From Allobogoriella deserti (GTDB lineage: Bacteria > Actinomycetota > Actinomycetes > Actinomycetales > Actinomycetaceae): a stretch of DNA of 64,000 nt. Shown piece after piece: positions 1 through 8,540 of this stretch. The stretch spans positions 1 to 64,000 of the forward strand of contig NZ_JBHUEE010000009.1 in NCBI RefSeq assembly GCF_042680605.1, in the 5' to 3' direction. The position numbers and the translations under genes are program-made. Under the pieces are notes generated by a model. It was not told the origin of the DNA. It was given only the letters and a program-made list of their open reading frames with translations, and did no database searches. The stretch's first letter is position 1, and each line of letters starts with the position of its first letter.

Positions 1-92
1 ACCCTAGGCATCGAGTACCTGGCGAGGAGAGTGCTCACCCACTGGCCGCTACCGGAACCGAGTCTGCCCGGTGGCCGACCCGGTAGCTCCCA
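1..92. other. Left-edge non-coding stretch after argF
   Basis: This stretch lies downstream of argF on the minus strand. I see no convincing gene in it. argH often follows in actinobacterial arginine operons, but no ArgH-like N-terminus can be read here, and a minus-strand ATG reading from base 92 hits a stop after 14 codons. Confidence 0.5.
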
Positions 93-1109
93 TTAGGTGA
101 GGAGGGCGACGAGGACCGCCTTGATGGTGTGCAGGCGGTTCTCGGCCTGGTCGAAGACCACGGAGGACTCGGACTCGAAGACCTCGTCGGTGACCTCGAG
201 AGCGTCCATGCCGGTGCGGGCGTGGATCTCCCGGCCCACGGCCGTGCCAAGGTCGTGGAAGGCCGGCAGGCAGTGCATGAACCTCACGTCGGGGTTGCCG
301 GTGGCGGCGAGGAGCTCGCGCGTGACCTGGTAGTCGCGCAGCAGGGCGACGCGCTCGTCCCAGGCCTCCTTCTTCTCCCCCATCGAGACCCACACGTCGG
401 TGGAGACGAAGTCCGCCCCTGCCACTCCGGCGGCCACGTCGTCGGTCACCGTCAGGCGCGCGCCCGTCCGGTCCGCCACCTGCCGCGCAGCGGCAAGCAC
501 GTCGGCGGACGGTTGCAGCCCCGCCGGGGCGACGAGACGCACGTCCATCCCGAGCAGCGCACCGGAGACGAGAATCGAGTTTGCCGTGTTGAACCGGGCG
601 TCCCCGAGGTAGGCGTGCACCATCTCGCCGAACGGCTTCGGCGCACCACCCACCTGCGGTGCGTGCTCGCGCATGGTCAGGGCGTCGGCGAGCATCTGCG
701 TCGGATGCCACTCGTCGGTCAGGCCGTTGATCACCGGGACGCCCGCGTGCGCCGCGAGCGCCTCGATGTCCGCCTGGTGCGTACCGCGATACTCGATGGC
801 GTCGTAGAAGCGGCCGAGGACCCGGGCGGTGTCCGGGATCGACTCCTTGTGCCCGATCTGCGACCCACCGGGATCCAGATAGGTCGCGTGCGCGCCCTGG
901 TCGTGGCAGGCGACCTCGAACGCCGCCCGCGTGCGGGTGGAGGTCTTTTCGAAGATGAGTGCGACCGACTTGCCGTCGAGGTGACGGACCTCGGTGCCGG
1001 TGTGCTTGGCGGCCTTGAGCTCGGCGGCGAGGTCGATCAGCCCCAGCCACTCCTGCGGCGTGAGGTCGAGTTCCTTGAGGAAGTGCCGGCCGGTCAGGCT
1101 CGTCGTCAC
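93..1109 (-). CDS. argF: Ornithine carbamoyltransferase
   Basis: ArgF condenses ornithine with carbamoyl phosphate to citrulline in cytoplasmic arginine biosynthesis. The 338-residue product has the normal family length. It carries the carbamoyl-phosphate motif STRTRAAFEVA near residue 57 and the ornithine-site HCLPAF motif in the C-terminal half. The GTG start at 1109 overlaps the argG stop as GTGA, and the protein then opens with a typical TSLTGRHFLKE stretch. An open frame continues upstream inside argG but is not ArgF-like. The gene sits last in the visible operon, after argG, whereas many actinobacteria place argF between argD and argR. Confidence 0.96.
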   Translation of the reverse strand: MTTSLTGRHFLKELDLTPQEWLGLIDLAAELKAAKHTGTEVRHLDGKSVALIFEKTSTRTRAAFEVACHDQGAHATYLDPGGSQIGHKESIPDTARVLGRFYDAIEYRGTHQADIEALAAHAGVPVINGLTDEWHPTQMLADALTMREHAPQVGGAPKPFGEMVHAYLGDARFNTANSILVSGALLGMDVRLVAPAGLQPSADVLAAARQVADRTGARLTVTDDVAAGVAGADFVSTDVWVSMGEKKEAWDERVALLRDYQVTRELLAATGNPDVRFMHCLPAFHDLGTAVGREIHARTGMDALEVTDEVFESESSVVFDQAENRLHTIKAVLVALLT

Positions 1110-2350
1110 GACGACGCCTCCGGCTGCTGCCCGCCGGCAGCCTCCCGGGCGGCCGACAGCTTCGAGGTCAGCCCGTAGATCTCGATGAAGCCCTTGGCGT
1201 GCGACTGGTCGAACGAGTCGCCGGTGTCGTAGGTGGCGAGGTTGAAGTCGTACAGGCTCTGCTCGGAGCGCCGACCGGTGACGGTGGCGCGGCCGCCGTG
1301 CAGCACCATCCGGATCTCGCCCGAGACGTACCGCTGGGTGTCCTCGATGAACGCGTCGAGGGACCGCTTGAGCGGGGAGAACCACTGGCCGTCGTAGACC
1401 AGCTCGGTCCACCGCTGTCCGACCGTCTTCTTGAACCGGGCCTGCTCGCGCTCGACCGTGACGTTCTCGAGCTCCTTGTGGGCTGCGATGAGTGCCATCG
1501 CGCCGGGGGCCTCGTAGACCTCACGCGACTTGATGCCCACGAGCCGGTCCTCGACGATGTCGATGCGCCCCACGCCCTGGGCGCCGGCGCGGCGGTTCAT
1601 CTCCTGGACCGCCTCCAGCGGGGTGACTCGCCGGCCGTCGATCGCGACCGGCACGCCCTGGTCGAAGGTGAGGGTGACCTCGTCCGGCAGGGGCGAGTAG
1701 GTCGGGTCGTCAGTGTAGGAGTAGACGTCCTTGGTGGGCTCGTTCCAGATGTCCTCGAGGAAGCCGGTCTCGATGGCGCGGCCCCACACGTTCGCGTCGA
1801 TGGAGAACGGGTTGTTCTTCGTGGTCGCGATCGGCAGGTGGTGCTGGTTCGCGTAGTCGATGGCGACGTCGCGAGTCAGTGCGAGGTCACGCACCGGCGC
1901 CAGGCACTTCAGGTCGGGGGCGAGCGAGGTGATACCGACCTCGAAGCGGACCTGGTCGTTGCCCTTGCCGGTGCATCCGTGGGCGACGGTCTGGGCGCCG
2001 AACTGCCGGGCGGCGGCGACGAGGTGCTTGACGATGACCGGTCGGGACAGCGCGCTGACCAGCGGATAGGAGTCCATGTAGAGGCCGTTCGCCTTCAGCG
2101 CCGGCATGCAGTACTCGGTCGCGAACTCCTCGCGGGCGTCGGCCACGTAGGCCTCGACGGCGCCGCAGTCCAGAGCACGCTGGCGGATGACCTCGAGGTC
2201 CTCCCCGCCCTGACCGACGTCGACCGCGACGGCGATCACCTCGGCACCGGTGCGCTCACCGATCCAGCCGATCGCCACGGACGTGTCCAGGCCACCGGAG
2301 TAGGCCAGAACGACTCGGTCGGGACGGGAGTCGTGGGTGGTCTCGCTCAT
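1106..2350 (-). CDS. argG: Argininosuccinate synthase
   Basis: ArgG ligates citrulline and aspartate with ATP to argininosuccinate. The product is 414 residues. The N-terminal pyrophosphatase P-loop reads AYSGGLDTS, and the citrulline/aspartate-binding stretch GCTGKGNDQVRFE follows near residue 115. The ATG at 2350 is chosen because a GGAGAG Shine-Dalgarno lies about 5 bases upstream; an in-frame ATG 11 codons earlier lacks family similarity. The gene follows argR by 69 bases and overlaps argF by 4, so it is probably cotranscribed with the arg operon under ArgR. Confidence 0.97.
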   Translation of the reverse strand: MSETTHDSRPDRVVLAYSGGLDTSVAIGWIGERTGAEVIAVAVDVGQGGEDLEVIRQRALDCGAVEAYVADAREEFATEYCMPALKANGLYMDSYPLVSALSRPVIVKHLVAAARQFGAQTVAHGCTGKGNDQVRFEVGITSLAPDLKCLAPVRDLALTRDVAIDYANQHHLPIATTKNNPFSIDANVWGRAIETGFLEDIWNEPTKDVYSYTDDPTYSPLPDEVTLTFDQGVPVAIDGRRVTPLEAVQEMNRRAGAQGVGRIDIVEDRLVGIKSREVYEAPGAMALIAAHKELENVTVEREQARFKKTVGQRWTELVYDGQWFSPLKRSLDAFIEDTQRYVSGEIRMVLHGGRATVTGRRSEQSLYDFNLATYDTGDSFDQSHAKGFIEIYGLTSKLSAAREAAGGQQPEASS

Positions 2351-2419
2351 GTCTCTCCAACTCGTGACGGGCGCGGCGGGCACCCTCGGAAACAGTCTCG
2401 GTAATGCGGTCTCGGGCGG

Positions 2420-2977
2420 TCAGGCAGGCGGACCGGCGGAGGACGCCGGCCCGGTGCCTCGTCGGCGCTGCGGTCCCGGGCGTGCGAGCTCGAGCAGCCG
2501 CTCGGTCAGGGCGGCGGCACGGTGCTCGTCCCGGGTGATGACGAGGACGGTGTCGTCCCCGGCGATGCAGCCGAGCACTCCGGGCAGCAACGCGTGGTCG
2601 AGGGCTGAGGCGAGGACGTGCGCGGCGCCCGGCGGCGTGCGCAGCACCACCTGGTTGCTCGTGGTGTCGGCGGTGACGAGGACCTCGGCGCACCACCGCT
2701 GCAACCGGGCGGTCACCTGCTCGGTGTTCTCGGCCACGACCGGTTCGGTGCCGCCGCCCTCGACGGGCAGCGCGTAGACCTGGGTTCCACCGGGTCCGCG
2801 GACCTTCTGGGCACGTAGCTCGTCGAGGTCCCGGGAGAGCGTGCCTTGGGTCACGGTCACGCCCCGGTCGGCGAGCACCTCGCTCAGCTCGGTCTGGGAG
2901 CGCACGGCCTGATGAGCCAGGATCTCGGCGATCAGGGCGTGGCGGGCTGCCTTGGTCCCGGACGTCTGCGCGGTCAC
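2420..2977 (-). CDS. argR: Arginine repressor ArgR
   Basis: ArgR is the arginine-sensing hexameric repressor of arginine biosynthesis. The 185-residue product has an N-terminal winged helix with the recognition-helix signature TQGTLSRDLDEL near residue 44. The C-terminal oligomerisation and arginine-binding domain includes GCIAGDDTVLVI around residue 135. The last 20 or so residues are a low-complexity tail beyond the usual ArgR end. The GTG start overlaps the argD stop as GTGA. It probably acts on the box at the argC start (7484-7508), which would make the operon autoregulated. Confidence 0.95.
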   Translation of the reverse strand: MTAQTSGTKAARHALIAEILAHQAVRSQTELSEVLADRGVTVTQGTLSRDLDELRAQKVRGPGGTQVYALPVEGGGTEPVVAENTEQVTARLQRWCAEVLVTADTTSNQVVLRTPPGAAHVLASALDHALLPGVLGCIAGDDTVLVITRDEHRAAALTERLLELARPGPQRRRGTGPASSAGPPA

Positions 2978-4242
2978 GGAGTCTCCTCCGCACGTCCCGC
3001 CCCGGGCGGCGTCCGCAGGCCGGCCGTCGCGAGCGCGGCCGGCAGCGCGTCGACGAGCGTGGCCGCCTGCTCCTGGGTGAGGATCAGCGGCGGCGCCACG
3101 CGAAGCGCGTCGGGAGCGACCGGGTTGACGATGAAGCCGGCGTCCAGGAGCGCTGCGGCCGCCTCCTTGGCGACCGGTGCCTCGAGCTCGGCGGCGAGGA
3201 GCAGACCGGATCCGCGGACCGTGCGCACGCCGGGCACCCCGGCCAGGGCGTCGGCCAGCGCCTTGCCGGTCACGGCGGCGTGGTGGAGCAGTCCGTCCCG
3301 TTCGATCGTTTCGATGACCGCCAGCGCCGCCGCGGCGGACACCGGGTTACCGCCGAACGTGGTGCCGTGCTGGCCGGGTCCGAGGAGGCCGCCCGCGCGC
3401 CCGCCGAGGGCGATCGCGGCGCCGATCGGCATGCCCCCGCCGAGGGACTTCGCCAGCGTGACCACGTCCGGCACGACCGGTGAGGTACCACCGCCGTCGG
3501 GATCGACGATGCCGTGGTGGGCCATCCAGGTGCCGGTCCGGCCCATGCCGGTCTGGACCTCGTCGAGGACGAGGAGCGCACCGTGATCGGCCGTCAGGCG
3601 ACGCGCGGCGGCGAGGTACCCGGCCGGCAGCGGACGCACGCCCGCCTCTCCCTGGATGGGCTCGAGGACCAGGGCGGCGACGTCGTCGTCCATGGCGTCC
3701 GCGAGTGCCGCCACGTCGCCGAACGGCAAGAACTCGACGCCGCCGGGCAGCGGGGCGAACGGTTCGCGGTAGGCCGCCTTGTGGGTCAGCGCGAGCGCTC
3801 CCATGGTCCGGCCGTGGAAGGCCCCCTCGAGCGCGAGCACCCGCGGGCGGGTCCCGTCGCCGTGCCGCCGGACCAGCTTGAACGCCGCCTCGTTGGCCTC
3901 GGTGCCGGAGTTGGCGAGGAAGACGCGGGAGCCGTCCGGCGCACCGCCCGGGGTCACGATCTCGAGCAGCCGCTCGGCGAGTCGGACGTGGGCCGGGGTG
4001 GTGAAGAAGTTCGAGACGTGCCCGACGGCGCCGAGCTGCTCGGTCACGGCCTGCACGAGGGCAGGATGCGCATGCCCGAGGGCGTTGACCGCGATGCCGC
4101 CGAGGAGGTCGAGGTAACGCGCGCCGTCGGCGTCCCACACGTACGCGCCCTCACCGCGCACGAGGACCCGCTGCGGTGTGCCGAAGGTGTTCATCACCGC
4201 GCGCCGGTAGCGCTCGGTCCAGTCCTGGCCGGTGTCGGTCAC
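2974..4242 (-). CDS. argD: Acetylornithine aminotransferase
   Basis: ArgD is a PLP class-III aminotransferase converting N-acetylglutamate semialdehyde to N-acetylornithine. The 422-residue product shows NSGTEANEAA (cofactor phosphate site), the Asp motif LVLDEVQTGMGRTG, and the Schiff-base lysine in TLAKSLGGGMP. The GTG at 4242 overlaps the argB stop as GTGA. A long open frame extends upstream through argB in another reading context but has no family similarity, so it is excluded. In many bacteria ArgD also serves as DapC in lysine synthesis; that is family knowledge, not shown here. Confidence 0.96.
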   Translation of the reverse strand: MTDTGQDWTERYRRAVMNTFGTPQRVLVRGEGAYVWDADGARYLDLLGGIAVNALGHAHPALVQAVTEQLGAVGHVSNFFTTPAHVRLAERLLEIVTPGGAPDGSRVFLANSGTEANEAAFKLVRRHGDGTRPRVLALEGAFHGRTMGALALTHKAAYREPFAPLPGGVEFLPFGDVAALADAMDDDVAALVLEPIQGEAGVRPLPAGYLAAARRLTADHGALLVLDEVQTGMGRTGTWMAHHGIVDPDGGGTSPVVPDVVTLAKSLGGGMPIGAAIALGGRAGGLLGPGQHGTTFGGNPVSAAAALAVIETIERDGLLHHAAVTGKALADALAGVPGVRTVRGSGLLLAAELEAPVAKEAAAALLDAGFIVNPVAPDALRVAPPLILTQEQAATLVDALPAALATAGLRTPPGAGRAEETP

Positions 4243-5198
4243 GACTCCTCCTCCGCTGCGTCGGGGACGACGAGGGTGCCCACCCCGGCGTCGGTGAAGA
4301 TCTCCAGGAGCATGGAGTGCTCGCGGCGGCCGTCGATGACGTGTGCCTGCGGGACGCCGCCGCGTACCGCGCGCAGGCACGCCTCCATCTTGGGGACCAT
4401 GCCGGAGGACAGCGTGGGCAGCATGACCTCGAGGTCGCCCGCGCGGATCTGCGAGACGAGGCTGGAGGGGTCGGGCCAGGCCGCGTACAGCCCCTCGACG
4501 TCGGTGAGCATGACGAGCTTGGTGGCTCCGAGCGCGACGGCGAGCGCCGCGGCGGCGGTGTCCGCATTGACGTTGAGCACCTGGGTCGGCTCGGCGGCGT
4601 CGATGGCGACGGTGGAGACGACGGGGATGCGGCCGGCGTCCAGGAGGTCCTCGACGGCCTGCGGATCGACGTCGACGACGTCCCCGACGTGCCCGACGTC
4701 GACCGGTTCGCCCTCGACCAAGGCGTGCCGGCGCTCGGCCTGCAGCAGGCGGCCGTCCTCGCCGGAGAGGCCGACGGCGTGGGCGACGTCGGCGTTGAGC
4801 AGCGAGACGAGCTCGCGCTGCACGTGGCCGGTCAGCACCATCCGCACCACCTCCATGACCTCCGGCGTGGTCACCCGCAGGCCGCCGCGGAATTCGGTCT
4901 CGAGGCCGACACGGTCGAGCATGGTCGAGATCTGCGGCCCCCCGCCGTGCACCACCACCGGGCGCAGGCCCACCTGGTGCAGGAAGAGGACGTCGGCGGC
5001 GAACGCGCGCTTGAGCGTGTCGTCGACCATCGCGTTCCCGCCGTACTTGATGACGACGCGCGCCTCGGAGAACCGGCGCAGCCAGGGCAGGGCCTGGATG
5101 AGGACCTCGGCCTTCTGGTGGGCGCCGACGAGGCGGTCGGCGTCCAGCACGAGCCGGTCGGCCGACGGGGCGGGAGCGGTGCCGGGGTCGGTGCTCAT
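4239..5198 (-). CDS. argB: Acetylglutamate kinase
   Basis: ArgB phosphorylates N-acetylglutamate with ATP, often the feedback-controlled step. The product is 319 residues of the amino-acid-kinase fold, with KYGGNAM near residue 52, VHGGGPQI near 82 and the nucleotide-site region NVNADTAAAALA near 210. The ATG at 5198 overlaps the argJ stop as ATGA and gives the N-terminus MSTDPGTAPAP; an upstream ATG at 5252 would intrude into argJ without gain. The N-terminal segment before the kinase core may include the helix that hexameric, arginine-inhibited enzymes use. Confidence 0.96.
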   Translation of the reverse strand: MSTDPGTAPAPSADRLVLDADRLVGAHQKAEVLIQALPWLRRFSEARVVIKYGGNAMVDDTLKRAFAADVLFLHQVGLRPVVVHGGGPQISTMLDRVGLETEFRGGLRVTTPEVMEVVRMVLTGHVQRELVSLLNADVAHAVGLSGEDGRLLQAERRHALVEGEPVDVGHVGDVVDVDPQAVEDLLDAGRIPVVSTVAIDAAEPTQVLNVNADTAAAALAVALGATKLVMLTDVEGLYAAWPDPSSLVSQIRAGDLEVMLPTLSSGMVPKMEACLRAVRGGVPQAHVIDGRREHSMLLEIFTDAGVGTLVVPDAAEEES

Positions 5199-6370
5199 GT
5201 CGAGTACGCGCTGTTCTCGTGGACGTAGTCGTGAGTGAGGTCGTTGGTCCACACCGTGACGGCGGCCTCGCCCGCGTGCAGGTCGATGTCGATGCGGACT
5301 TCGCGTGCGGAGACCAGGTCGACGCGTGTGCGGTCCTCACCCACGCCGCCGCCACGGCAGACCGTGACGCCGTTGATGGCGACGTCGACGGCGTCCGGCT
5401 CGAACGGGGCCACCTCGGCCGGGACGGTACCGGCGGAGGCGAGGATCCGGCCCCAGTTGGGGTCGTTTCCGTAAATCGCCGTCTTGACGAGGTTGGAGCG
5501 GGTGACGGCACGGGCGACGGCGAGCGCGGCGTCCTCGGTGGTGGCGCCGGAGACAGTGACGGCGATGTCGTGGGCGGCGCCTTCGGCGTCGGCGACGAGT
5601 TGCCGGGCGAGGTCGCCGCACACGACCGTGAGGGCGTCGGAGAGCTCCTCCCGGTCTGCGCGCACGCCGGAGGCGCCCGAGGCGAGAAGCACCACGGTGT
5701 CGTTGGTCGACAGGCAGCCGTCGGAGTCGACGCGTTCGAAGGTCACCCGGGCGGCGGCCCGCAACGCGGCGTCGGCGTCGGCGGCCTCGACGACGGCGTC
5801 GGTGGTGACGACGACGAGCATCGTGGCCAGGGCCGGAGCGAGCATGCCGGCGCCCTTGGCCATGCCGCCGACCGTCCAGGAACCGGTCTGCGAGGAGCGG
5901 GTGACGGCGGCCTGCTTGGTCACCGTGTCGGTGGTCATGATCGCCTCGGCGGCGGCACGGCCGCCGCTGGGTGACAGCGCGGTCGCGGCGGTGTCGACCC
6001 CGCCGAGCAGGGCAGGCATGTCGAGACGCTCGCCGATGAGTCCGGTCGAGCAGACGAGAACGTCTGCGGCGGAGACGTCGAGGACCTCTCCGACGTGCTC
6101 TGCGGTGCGGTGGGTGTCGGCGAAACCCTCGGGTCCGGTGCACGCGTTGGCGCCGCCGGAGTTGAGCACGACGGCGCGGACGACACCGTCGCCCACGGCG
6201 GTCCGGGACCACAGCACGGGAGCGGCGGCGACCCGGTTCTGCGTGAACACGGCGGCACCGACGTGCTCGGGTCCATCGTTGACGACGAGGGCGAGGTCCG
6301 GCCGTCCGGACGGCTTGAGGCCCGCGGTGACTCCGGCGGCCCGGAACCCGGCGGGGGCGGTGACGCTCAT
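5195..6370 (-). CDS. argJ: Bifunctional ornithine acetyltransferase / N-acetylglutamate synthase
   Basis: ArgJ recycles the acetyl group from N-acetylornithine to glutamate; some members also use acetyl-CoA. The 391-residue precursor contains the self-cleavage site AEAIMTTDT near residue 180, where the second-position threonine becomes the nucleophile of the beta chain. Other conserved blocks are NSGGANACTG and GNDPNWGRI. It lies 49 bases after argC and overlaps argB by 4. Its presence indicates the acetyl-cycling arginine route, consistent with the absence of argE in the operon. Confidence 0.96.
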   Translation of the reverse strand: MSVTAPAGFRAAGVTAGLKPSGRPDLALVVNDGPEHVGAAVFTQNRVAAAPVLWSRTAVGDGVVRAVVLNSGGANACTGPEGFADTHRTAEHVGEVLDVSAADVLVCSTGLIGERLDMPALLGGVDTAATALSPSGGRAAAEAIMTTDTVTKQAAVTRSSQTGSWTVGGMAKGAGMLAPALATMLVVVTTDAVVEAADADAALRAAARVTFERVDSDGCLSTNDTVVLLASGASGVRADREELSDALTVVCGDLARQLVADAEGAAHDIAVTVSGATTEDAALAVARAVTRSNLVKTAIYGNDPNWGRILASAGTVPAEVAPFEPDAVDVAINGVTVCRGGGVGEDRTRVDLVSAREVRIDIDLHAGEAAVTVWTNDLTHDYVHENSAYST

Positions 6371-6419
6371 CCGTGCGCCTCCGCACGGTCACGAGCGCAG
6401 CGAGCGAGGTGCAGTGTGT

Positions 6420-7493
6420 TCACGGGGCGACTCCGACGGTGGTCAGGCCGGTGGTCTCCGACAGGCCCAGGGCGAGGTTCATCGACTGCACCGCGGCGCC
6501 CGCGGTGCCCTTGACGAGATTGTCGATCGCGCAGAGAGCGACGACGCGGCCGGCTCGCTCGTCCACGGCCACCTGGACGGCGGCGGCGTTGGCGCCGGCG
6601 ACCATGGCCGTGCTGGGCCAGGTCCCTTCGGGCAGGAGGCGGACGAAGGGCTCGGCGGCGCCGTAGCACTGTTCCCACGCGGCCCGGACGCTGGCCGGTT
6701 CGATGCCCGGCCGGAGCGGTGCGGTGACCGTGGCGAGGATGCCACGGGCGACCGGGGCCAGGACGGGCGTGAAGGAGAGGCGAACCGTCTCGGCTCCGGC
6801 GCGGCGCAGGTTCTGCTCGATCTCCGGGACGTGACGGTGCGTGCCGGCGACGGCGTACGGGGCGAGGTTCCCGGCCGCCTCGGCGGCGAGCAGGTGCGGC
6901 TTGAGAGACCTGCCGGCCCCGGAGTACCCGACGGCGAGCGTGGCGACCACGTCCCCGGCGTCGACGATCCCGCCGGCCACACCCGGCTGGAGCGCGAGGG
7001 TGACAGCGGTGACGTTGCACCCGGGAACGGCGACACGGCGGGCACGGCGCAGTTCCTCGCGCTGACGCTCACCGGTCTCGGCGCGGATGAGCTCCGGCAG
7101 TCCGTACGGCCAGGCCCCGGCGTGCGCACTGCCGTAGAACTGCTCCCAGTCCTGCGGATCGACGAGCCGGTGGTCCGCGCCGCAGTCGAGCACCAACGCC
7201 TGCGACCCCGCGGCCTCGAGCGCGGCGGAGATCTCTGCGGAGGCGCCGTGCGGCAGCGCCAGCACCACGACGTCGTGGCCGGCCAGGATGTCCGGATCGG
7301 TCGGGTCCAGCGTCCGGCCGGCGAGCGGCGCGAGGTGCGGGTGGTGCTCGCCGAGCGGACGCCCGGCGGAGGTGTTCGCGGTCAGAGCGCCGATCCGTGC
7401 CTCGGGATGACTCAGCAGCAGACGCAGCATCTCGCCGCCCGCGTACCCGGAGGCGCCGGCGACGGCAACGGAGAAGGACACCTGCATAACCAT
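6420..7493 (-). CDS. argC: N-acetyl-gamma-glutamyl-phosphate reductase
   Basis: ArgC reduces N-acetylglutamyl phosphate to the semialdehyde with NADPH. The product has a Rossmann start VAVAGASGYAGGEMLRLL and the catalytic cysteine in VPGCNVTAVTLAL. Two in-frame ATGs compete: 7493 (357 residues) and 7487 (355 residues, MQVSFSV). Neither has a Shine-Dalgarno. I give 7493 because a -10-like TGCAAT ends exactly 7 bases before it, which fits leaderless initiation. It is the first gene of the arg operon and its start lies inside an ArgR-box-like element. Confidence 0.94.
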   Translation of the reverse strand: MVMQVSFSVAVAGASGYAGGEMLRLLLSHPEARIGALTANTSAGRPLGEHHPHLAPLAGRTLDPTDPDILAGHDVVVLALPHGASAEISAALEAAGSQALVLDCGADHRLVDPQDWEQFYGSAHAGAWPYGLPELIRAETGERQREELRRARRVAVPGCNVTAVTLALQPGVAGGIVDAGDVVATLAVGYSGAGRSLKPHLLAAEAAGNLAPYAVAGTHRHVPEIEQNLRRAGAETVRLSFTPVLAPVARGILATVTAPLRPGIEPASVRAAWEQCYGAAEPFVRLLPEGTWPSTAMVAGANAAAVQVAVDERAGRVVALCAIDNLVKGTAGAAVQSMNLALGLSETTGLTTVGVAP

Positions 7494-7529
7494 ACAAGAG
7501 ATTGCATAGCGTGTCGCGCATGGTGTCAG
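7484..7529 (-). promoter_or_regulatory. argC promoter with putative ArgR operator
   Basis: On the minus strand CTGACA (7529-7524) is followed, 17 bases on, by TGCAAT (7506-7501), a plausible sigma-70-type promoter. The same region holds TATGCAAT (7508-7501) and TTATGCAG (7489-7482), two half-site-like TATGCA blocks about 19 bases apart, resembling actinobacterial ARG boxes of the TGCAT/TGCATA type. The element overlaps the argC start, so bound ArgR would block transcription. The match to ARG boxes is by eye. Confidence 0.6.
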
Positions 7530-7556
7530 GGCCGCGCCTCGGGCCATGCTGGGAGC

Positions 7557-8540
7557 ATGCGAGCCATCAACGCCACCCGCCCCGGCGGACCCGAGGTGCT
7601 CTCCGCCGTCGACACGCCTGATCCGCAGCCCGGGGAGGGCGAGGTCCTCGTGGACGTCGCCGCTTCCGGCGTGAACTTCATCGACACCTACCGCCGCTCC
7701 GGTGTCTATCCGATGGACTTCCCGCACGTCCCCGGATCGGAAGGGGCGGGCACGGTCAGCGCGGTGGGCGAGGGTGTCACCGACCTCGTCGTCGGCGACC
7801 GCGTGGCGTGGGCAGAGGCTCCGGGCTCCTACGCCGAGCGCGTCGTCCTCGCCGCGGAACGTGCGCTGCCCGTCCCCGACACTCTCGACCTCGAGACGGC
7901 GGCGGCCCTGCCGTTGCAGGGCATGACGGCGCACTACCTCCTCGCCTCGACGTTCCCCGTCTGGGCCGGGCACACGGTGCTGGTCACGGCGGCCGCCGGT
8001 GGTGTCGGGCTGCTGCTGACCCAACTCGCGACCGCCCGCGGCGCACGGGTGATCGGTACGGTCGGCTCCCCGGAGAAGGAGTCGCTCGCACGCCGGGCCG
8101 GTGCCGCCGAGGTGATCCGGTACGCCGAGATGGACGACATCTCCACCGAGCTGCCGCAGGCCGTCCGGGACCTGACCGGGGGCGCCGGCGTCGATGTCGT
8201 CTACGACGGTGTCGGCAAGGCGACCTTCGACGCCTCGCTGGCCTCGATCCGCCCGCGGGGCATGCTCGTGCTGTTCGGTGGGGCCAGCGGACAGGTCCCG
8301 CCGTTCGACCTGCAGCGGCTCAACGCCGCCGGGTCGCTGTTCGTCACCCGACCGACGCTCGCGCATTACACGGCCGACCGTGAGGAGTTGACGTGGCGAG
8401 CCGGTGAGATCTTCGGCGCCGCGGCCTCGGGTTCGCTCGAGGTGCGTGTCGGCGCCCGGTTCTCGCTGGACGAGGCGGCTCAGGCCCACCGGGCACTCGA
8501 GGGCCGGGAGACGACCGGGAAGGTCATCCTCGTGCCGTGA
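7557..8540 (+). CDS. Quinone oxidoreductase, MDR/zeta-crystallin type
   Basis: This is an NADPH:quinone reductase-like member of the medium-chain dehydrogenase superfamily, 327 residues. The GroES-like N-terminal half contains GVNFIDTYRRSGVYP, the family signature of quinone reductases. The Rossmann half has the NADPH motif AAAGGVG near residue 150. No catalytic or structural zinc cysteines are visible, as expected for this branch. The ATG at 7557 has only a GGGAG almost touching it and CATGCT six bases upstream, so leaderless initiation is possible. It is divergent from argC and its 3' end overlaps the convergent kinase gene by 17 bases. The physiological substrate is unknown. Confidence 0.9.
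   Translation: MRAINATRPGGPEVLSAVDTPDPQPGEGEVLVDVAASGVNFIDTYRRSGVYPMDFPHVPGSEGAGTVSAVGEGVTDLVVGDRVAWAEAPGSYAERVVLAAERALPVPDTLDLETAAALPLQGMTAHYLLASTFPVWAGHTVLVTAAAGGVGLLLTQLATARGARVIGTVGSPEKESLARRAGAAEVIRYAEMDDISTELPQAVRDLTGGAGVDVVYDGVGKATFDASLASIRPRGMLVLFGGASGQVPPFDLQRLNAAGSLFVTRPTLAHYTADREELTWRAGEIFGAAASGSLEVRVGARFSLDEAAQAHRALEGRETTGKVILVP

Noticed and set aside
1..92. Start of argH at the left edge
   Set aside because: No ArgH-like N-terminal residues can be read in any minus-strand frame and too few bases are available.
5484..7556. Long plus-strand open frame across argJ and argC
   Set aside because: It is the antisense shadow of high-GC coding sequence; only its 3' part, from 7557, matches a protein family (quinone oxidoreductase).
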